A DNA stretch of 64,000 nt from Coriobacteriia bacterium (GTDB lineage: Bacteria; Actinomycetota; Coriobacteriia; Coriobacteriales; UMGS124), in NCBI GenBank assembly GCA_018368455.1, contig JAGZEG010000007.1, positions 62,001 to 126,000 of the forward strand, read 5' to 3'. This document shows, piece by piece, positions 59,955-64,000 of this stretch. The translations under genes and the position numbers were made by a program. Every line of letters starts with the position of its first letter. Position 1 is the first letter of the stretch. Below the pieces are notes generated by a model that saw only the letters and a list, made by a program, of their open reading frames with translations, did not search any database and was not told the DNA's origin.

Positions 59955-62573
59955 CTACGCTTCAGTCTCCTTCGCGGCAGCCTTTTTTGCGCGCGTTCCA
60001 GACGCCGCCTTCTTCGCGGTGCCGGCCGCGGCCTTCTTCTTCGCCGTGCTTCCCGCCTTCTTTTTGGCGGGCGCCTTCTTCGCGCCGGCGTCAGCCGCTT
60101 CCCCTGCGTCTGCCTTGGCCTTCTTGGCCGCCTTTTCCTCCTCTGCCCTCGCCTTGGCAGGGCAGTCCATGTTGACGCACAGACGCCACGGGCCGCGCGC
60201 CGTTTGAATCTCGACGATGGGCGCGCCGCAGTCGGGGCAGACCTCGCCTGTCGACGTGAGCTTGCCACGCTGCGGCAGCGGGTAGCTCGTGCCGCAGTCG
60301 TCGTAGTTCGTGCAGCGGATGAAGCGCTTGAGCGTGCGGTCGCTGCGGTGCGCCACGAGGCGTCCCACCCGTCCCGCCGCCTTGCACGCCGGGCACTCGC
60401 CCACGTCGACGTCAGGCTCGGCGTTTGTCGGGCAGGCCGGGTCGACGCACACAGTGTAGGGCTTCGAGCGGAACGGCTTTACCTTGATCTGGGGGCAGCC
60501 GCACGTGGGGCACGGCTCCTCAACCGGCTCGATCTTGCCCTTGGGCAGCGGGTATGTGACGTCGCACTCGGGCCAGGCCGAGCACCCGATGAAGCTCGAG
60601 CGCGTCTTAGCAGACTGCTTAACGAGCAGGTCGTGTCCGCACTTGGGGCACACGCCGATCTTTGCGTCGGCAGTCACGGCATCGGAGATGGCCTCGCCGA
60701 GGTCCTCCTTATGCTCGATGAGCCCCTCGAGCAGGCCGGCGAGCAGCTCGCGCGAGTGCGTCACGACGTCGTCCTGTGTCTTGTTGCCCTCGGCCACGCT
60801 CGTCATGTCACCCTCGAGCTCGCTCGTCATCTCGGGCGTCGTGATGTGATAGGCGTACTCTTCGAGCGCCGAGATGATGGCCATGCCGAGCTGGCTCGGC
60901 TCGATGGGGTCGTTCTTGAGGTACTTCACCTCGTACAGGCGCTCGATGATGCTCGCGCGCGTCGACTTCGTGCCCAGGCCGAGGCGCTCCATCTCCTGCA
61001 CGAGCTTGCCCTGGCTGTAGCGCGCCGGCGGCTCGGTCTGCTTGGCGTCGAGCGCCATGTCGCGCACGTCGACCGTGTCGCCGACAGCGAGCGAAGGCAG
61101 CTCCTCGTCCTTCTTGGAGCCGTAGGGGTAGATCTCGCGGTAGCCGGCCTTGACGAGCACGTCGCCCGAGGCCACGAACGGCTGGCCTCCGACGTCGATA
61201 GACACCTTCGTGCCCTCGATGACCGGTTGCTCTGACAGCGTGGCGAGGAAGCGCCGCGCAATGAGGTTGTAGAGCTTCCACTCCTCGGCCTTGAGCTTGT
61301 CGGGGTTGCCGACGCCCGTGGGGTAGATGGGCGGGTGGTCTGTCGTCTCCTGCTTGCCGCGCGTCGCCTTGAGCGGGCCGCCGGCCAGCAGCTTGCGGCA
61401 GTACGGCGCGTACTGGGGCACGCCCGCCAGCGTCTTGACCGTCTCGGCGAGATCCAGCGTCGCGGGGTAGACCGTGTTGTCGACGCGGGGGTACGAGATG
61501 AGGCCGCTCATGTACAGCGACTCGGCGATGCGCATCGTACGTGCCGGAGACAGGCCCTCGGCTGCGGCGGCGGCCTGGAGGCTCGTCGTGTTGAACGGCG
61601 TCTGGATGACGCCCTTGCGCGACTTCTTCGTAACATCGGTCACGCGACCCGTGCCGGCAGCCTTAGCGGCCTGATACGCGGCATGAGCCTCGCCCTCGTC
61701 CTTGAAGCGGGCCGTGGCGTGAGACGCCTTGAACTCCGTACCGTCGGACGTGGCCATCTGCGAGCGGATGACCCAGTAGTCCTCGGGCACGAACGCCTGG
61801 CGCTCTTTCTCGCGCTGAGCAACGAGAGCAAGCGTCGGCGTCTGGACGCGGCCGGCGCTGCGCACGTTGCCCAGGCCGCCGAACTTTGCCATCGTCAGGT
61901 AGCGTGTGAGCACGGCACCCCAGATGAGGTCGATGAACTGGCGCGACTCGCCTGCCGCCGCCAGGTCGTCGTCGACGGCCACGAGGTTCTCGGGCGCGAA
62001 GGCGTGCTCGAGCTCGGGCTTCGTGAATGACGAGTAGCGGGCGCGCGTGATGGGCGCGTCGGCGTTGACCTCGCGCACCATGTCGACGGCATCGCTGCCG
62101 ATGAGCTCGCCCTCGCGGTCGAAGTCCGTTGCGATGATGATGGAGTCGGCCTTCTTCGCGAGGTTCTTGAGCGAGCGGATGATCTCCTTCTCGGCCGGCT
62201 GCTTCTCGACGGGCGCCCACACGAGGTAGGGCAGGCTCGGAACCTTCCAGCCCTTGATGTCGACGCCCTCCTTTGTGAACGGCTTGCGCGGCTTCTCGTA
62301 CGGCGGCTTCGCCAGGCTGTCCGGGACAGCCGCAGGCGTGATGACGCCGTCGTCGTCGACGCCGAACCAGCCATCCTGCGCCGTGTAGCGCAGCTCACGT
62401 GGGAAGTCGACCGCCAGAATGTGGCCGCGCAAACCCATGGCGACCCACTCCTCGCCGTCGCGGGTGAAGCGCATGACGGGCGTGTTATAGACCTTGTCCT
62501 TCTTGACGCCGTGGCCGAGCTCCTTGGCGATGTTCTCCGCGGCGTTGCTCTTCTCTGCGACGACGAGCCTCAT
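59955..62573 (-). CDS. topA: DNA topoisomerase I
   Basis: 872 residues of a type IA topoisomerase, which removes negative supercoils. TOPRIM motif IIATDFDREGELIG is at about 148-159, the active-site tyrosine is Tyr361 in MSGLISYPRVDNT, and RVQTPTLAL marks the core. The C-terminus has three zinc-ribbon motifs (CPKCGHDLLV, CPTCGCPQI with CVDPACP, CPACKAAG and CPDCGAPIV) and a Lys/Ala-rich tail of about 60 residues, a feature of actinobacterial TopA that binds DNA non-specifically. It follows hypB by 3 bp. Confidence 0.95.
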   Translation of the reverse strand: MRLVVAEKSNAAENIAKELGHGVKKDKVYNTPVMRFTRDGEEWVAMGLRGHILAVDFPRELRYTAQDGWFGVDDDGVITPAAVPDSLAKPPYEKPRKPFTKEGVDIKGWKVPSLPYLVWAPVEKQPAEKEIIRSLKNLAKKADSIIIATDFDREGELIGSDAVDMVREVNADAPITRARYSSFTKPELEHAFAPENLVAVDDDLAAAGESRQFIDLIWGAVLTRYLTMAKFGGLGNVRSAGRVQTPTLALVAQREKERQAFVPEDYWVIRSQMATSDGTEFKASHATARFKDEGEAHAAYQAAKAAGTGRVTDVTKKSRKGVIQTPFNTTSLQAAAAAEGLSPARTMRIAESLYMSGLISYPRVDNTVYPATLDLAETVKTLAGVPQYAPYCRKLLAGGPLKATRGKQETTDHPPIYPTGVGNPDKLKAEEWKLYNLIARRFLATLSEQPVIEGTKVSIDVGGQPFVASGDVLVKAGYREIYPYGSKKDEELPSLAVGDTVDVRDMALDAKQTEPPARYSQGKLVQEMERLGLGTKSTRASIIERLYEVKYLKNDPIEPSQLGMAIISALEEYAYHITTPEMTSELEGDMTSVAEGNKTQDDVVTHSRELLAGLLEGLIEHKEDLGEAISDAVTADAKIGVCPKCGHDLLVKQSAKTRSSFIGCSAWPECDVTYPLPKGKIEPVEEPCPTCGCPQIKVKPFRSKPYTVCVDPACPTNAEPDVDVGECPACKAAGRVGRLVAHRSDRTLKRFIRCTNYDDCGTSYPLPQRGKLTSTGEVCPDCGAPIVEIQTARGPWRLCVNMDCPAKARAEEEKAAKKAKADAGEAADAGAKKAPAKKKAGSTAKKKAAAGTAKKAASGTRAKKAAAKETEA

Positions 62574-62576
62574 GGA

Positions 62577-63254
62577 CTACTCCGACTTTCCGGCCTTGAC
62601 GGCCTCGATGCGCTGGGCGAGGAAGTCCGCCCACTCCTGTACGCCCGTGCCTTTCGTGGCCGAGATCTTGAACGTGCGCGCATGGGGGTTGAGCTGGTCG
62701 ATCTCCGCCGCGAATGCCGCCTCGTCAAAGTCGAACACCGGCAGCGTGTCGATCTTGTTGACGATGATGGCCTCGCAGCTCTGGAAGATGCCAGGGTACT
62801 TGAGCGGCTTGTCGTGGCCTTCCGGCACGGACAGGATCATGGCACGCAGGCTCTCGCCGAGGTCGAACTCGACGGTGCAGACGAGGTTGCCGACGTTCTC
62901 GATGATGATGAGGTCCGTCTTGTCGAGGTCGAGCACGTCGAGCGCGCGCTCGATCATCGCGCCCTCCAGGTGGCACAGGCCGCCCGTGTTGATCTGGACG
63001 GCGGCGGCGCCGTGGGCCTTGACCTTCTGCGCGTCGACGTCGCTGGCGATGTCGCCCTCGATGACGGCGATGTTATAGCGGTCGGACAGCGCCGCGATCG
63101 TCGCGAGGATCGTCGACGTCTTGCCCGAGCCGGGGCCGGACAGCAGGTTGACGACACACACCTTGTGCTCCGCGTAGCGCCGGCGCAGATCGGCGGCAAG
63201 GCGGTCGTTCTTGTCGAGGATGGGCTTGGCCACCTCAATCGTGGACTCTGACAT
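62577..63254 (-). CDS. hypB: Hydrogenase maturation GTPase HypB
   Basis: A 225-residue GTPase that delivers nickel to [NiFe] hydrogenase. P-loop SGPGSGKTS at 39-47, the metal/dimer site INTGGLCHLEGAMI, and the guanine-specificity motif IVNKIDTLP are clear. It lacks the N-terminal His/Cys-rich nickel-storage stretch seen in some HypB proteins. ATG 63254 has GGAGG upstream; ATG 63272 is possible. It is separated from hypA by 68 bp including a hairpin, and from topA by 3 bp. Confidence 0.95.
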   Translation of the reverse strand: MSESTIEVAKPILDKNDRLAADLRRRYAEHKVCVVNLLSGPGSGKTSTILATIAALSDRYNIAVIEGDIASDVDAQKVKAHGAAAVQINTGGLCHLEGAMIERALDVLDLDKTDLIIIENVGNLVCTVEFDLGESLRAMILSVPEGHDKPLKYPGIFQSCEAIIVNKIDTLPVFDFDEAAFAAEIDQLNPHARTFKISATKGTGVQEWADFLAQRIEAVKAGKSE

Positions 63255-63279
63255 GTTCGCGTGCCTCCCCATGCAGTCG

Positions 63280-63311
63280 AGAAAGAAAAGGGGTCGCTGT
63301 GATGCGGCCCC
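63280..63311 (-). terminator. Terminator-like hairpin between hypA and hypB
   Basis: An 8-bp stem with one mismatch (63290-63297 with 63304-63311), followed on the minus strand by TTTTCTTTC, lies just after the hypA stop and before hypB. If it works, hypB would receive only part of the transcripts, or has its own promoter. Confidence 0.65.
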
Positions 63312-63322
63312 TCGATAGTAGC

Positions 63323-63736
63323 TCAGTTAGACGGTGCCGTGCCCCCGCCATCGGGTGACGGCGAAGGCTCTTCATCGGAGGCGTCGGGCGTGTCGACGTC
63401 GAACGACGCGATGTCGAGCTCGCGGCCCTGTAGCAGCAGCGTCGAAGCGGAGCCGCACTTCGGGCAGCGCACGTGGAGCTGATCGTGGTCGAATTCCTCG
63501 CCGCACACCATGCACGACGAGCGGGGCTGCACGAACTCGACCTCGAGCTTGGCCCCGCGCGTCATGTCGCCGCGCTCGTCGCACACGATGTCCCACATGA
63601 AGTCGAGCGACTCCTTGACGACCTCGGTCATGACGCCGATGCGCAGCCGCACGCACGCGATGTGCGTCGCCCCGGCCTTGCGCGCCAGCGGGATGATCGT
63701 GTCCATGACACCGGCAACGATGGAGTACTCGTGCAC
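63323..63736 (-). CDS. hypA: Hydrogenase maturation nickel metallochaperone HypA
   Basis: 137 residues that start MHEYSI, where His2 and Glu3 bind nickel, and contain the zinc site CMVCGEEF with CPKCGSAS. The C-terminal 25 residues are an acidic/Pro/Gly tail beyond the usual end. HypA passes nickel to HypB for insertion into [NiFe] hydrogenase. No hydrogenase structural gene is in the window. It lies 37 bp after the tatC end. Confidence 0.93.
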   Translation of the reverse strand: MHEYSIVAGVMDTIIPLARKAGATHIACVRLRIGVMTEVVKESLDFMWDIVCDERGDMTRGAKLEVEFVQPRSSCMVCGEEFDHDQLHVRCPKCGSASTLLLQGRELDIASFDVDTPDASDEEPSPSPDGGGTAPSN

Positions 63737-63773
63737 GATGCTTCGCCTCCCCTACCAGGCCGCAGCGGGACGG

Positions 63774-64000
63774 CTAGCGGTCGTCCTCGGACTCCTCGTC
63801 CTCGTCGTCATCGTCATCGTCGTCGTCCTCGAAGTACGTGCCCTCGGCCTTCTGCTTTGCGATGCGCTTACGGATGACGAACGCCGAGACGAACAGAGAC
63901 GCCTCATAGAGCATGACGAGGGCGGCGAACATGAAGCCCATCGTGATGGGGCTGGCGTCAGGCGTCACCATGGCGCACAGCACGAGCAGCACGACATAGA
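63774..64000 (-). CDS. tatC: Sec-independent translocase TatC, C-terminal part
   Basis: The final 74 residues of TatC, cut by the window edge. CAMVTPDASPITMGFMF matches the late TatC segment (T-P-x-x-x-P), and LVMLYEASLFVSAFVIRKR is the last helix with the L-Y-E motif. The end is an acidic tail of about fifteen Asp/Glu residues, unusual for TatC. Tat transport is needed by the reductases and the NapG-like protein encoded in this window. Confidence 0.8.
   Translation of the reverse strand, partial: YVVLLVLCAMVTPDASPITMGFMFAALVMLYEASLFVSAFVIRKRIAKQKAEGTYFEDDDDDDDDEDEESEDDR

Noticed and set aside
1..64000. CRISPR arrays, insertion sequences, prophage
   Set aside because: No regularly spaced direct repeats, transposase or integrase genes were seen. 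The inverted repeats have no coding capacity.

Overview
The window is a high-GC, densely coded chromosomal segment of an anaerobic actinobacterium, most probably class Coriobacteriia and family Eggerthellaceae. The pointers are three LuxR-type regulators with about twelve membrane helices each, every one beside a respiratory-type flavin or molybdenum reductase; Tat-exported FAD/FMN reductases; a multi-gene molybdopterin reductase locus; and [NiFe]-hydrogenase maturation genes. I cannot fix the genus from sequence alone.

Layout. 1-2686 (+) is the end of a dipeptide/nickel-type ABC importer (two permeases, two ATPases, one with a histidine-rich N-terminus). 2957-7274 holds an FMN-binding protein, a Tat-exported FAD reductase and a divergent LuxR-type membrane regulator. 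7282-21250 (-) is an eleven-gene locus: a molybdopterin catalytic subunit, a four-cluster ferredoxin subunit and a membrane anchor, then a polyferredoxin, a conserved acidic protein, a TorD-like chaperone, NapG- and NapH-like proteins, a degenerate UvrD-like ATPase, a trigger-factor-like protein and a U32-like protein; its probable regulator (21779-23539) diverges from it. 23836-28076 (-) is a housekeeping run (phoH, ybeY, dgkA, era, recO). 28386-28786 is an AT-rich island with a small toxin-like ORF. A tRNA-Phe gene follows at 29133-29208.

29288-39893 (-) is a Tad/Flp pilus locus (cpaB, tadZ, tadA, tadB, tadC, flp, TadE/F/G-like pseudopilins, DUF192 and VOC proteins). 40243-44874 (-) carries rsgA, an OB-fold secreted protein, a small membrane protein, a TrkH-like transporter and apbE. 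45064-48501 has a ClC-type channel, two small membrane-protein genes and an HD-domain protein. 48761-52666 is a second reductase/regulator pair (fused FAD-FMN reductase and divergent LuxR). 53082-59752 (-) is a complete oligopeptide/nickel-type ABC importer with a metallo-beta-lactamase and a histidine phosphatase. 59955-64000 (-) holds topA, hypB, hypA and the 3' end of tatC.

How the parts connect. The Tat translocon (tatC) would export the reductases; ApbE would attach FMN to the FMN-binding domains; the TorD-like and trigger-factor-like proteins and the NapGH-like electron module would mature and feed the molybdenum enzyme; HypAB and the histidine-rich ABC ATPase point to nickel handling. 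The most distinctive candidates are the eleven-gene molybdenum-reductase locus with two repurposed-looking proteins, and a family of inverted intergenic repeats that occupies all three convergent gaps longer than 250 bp.
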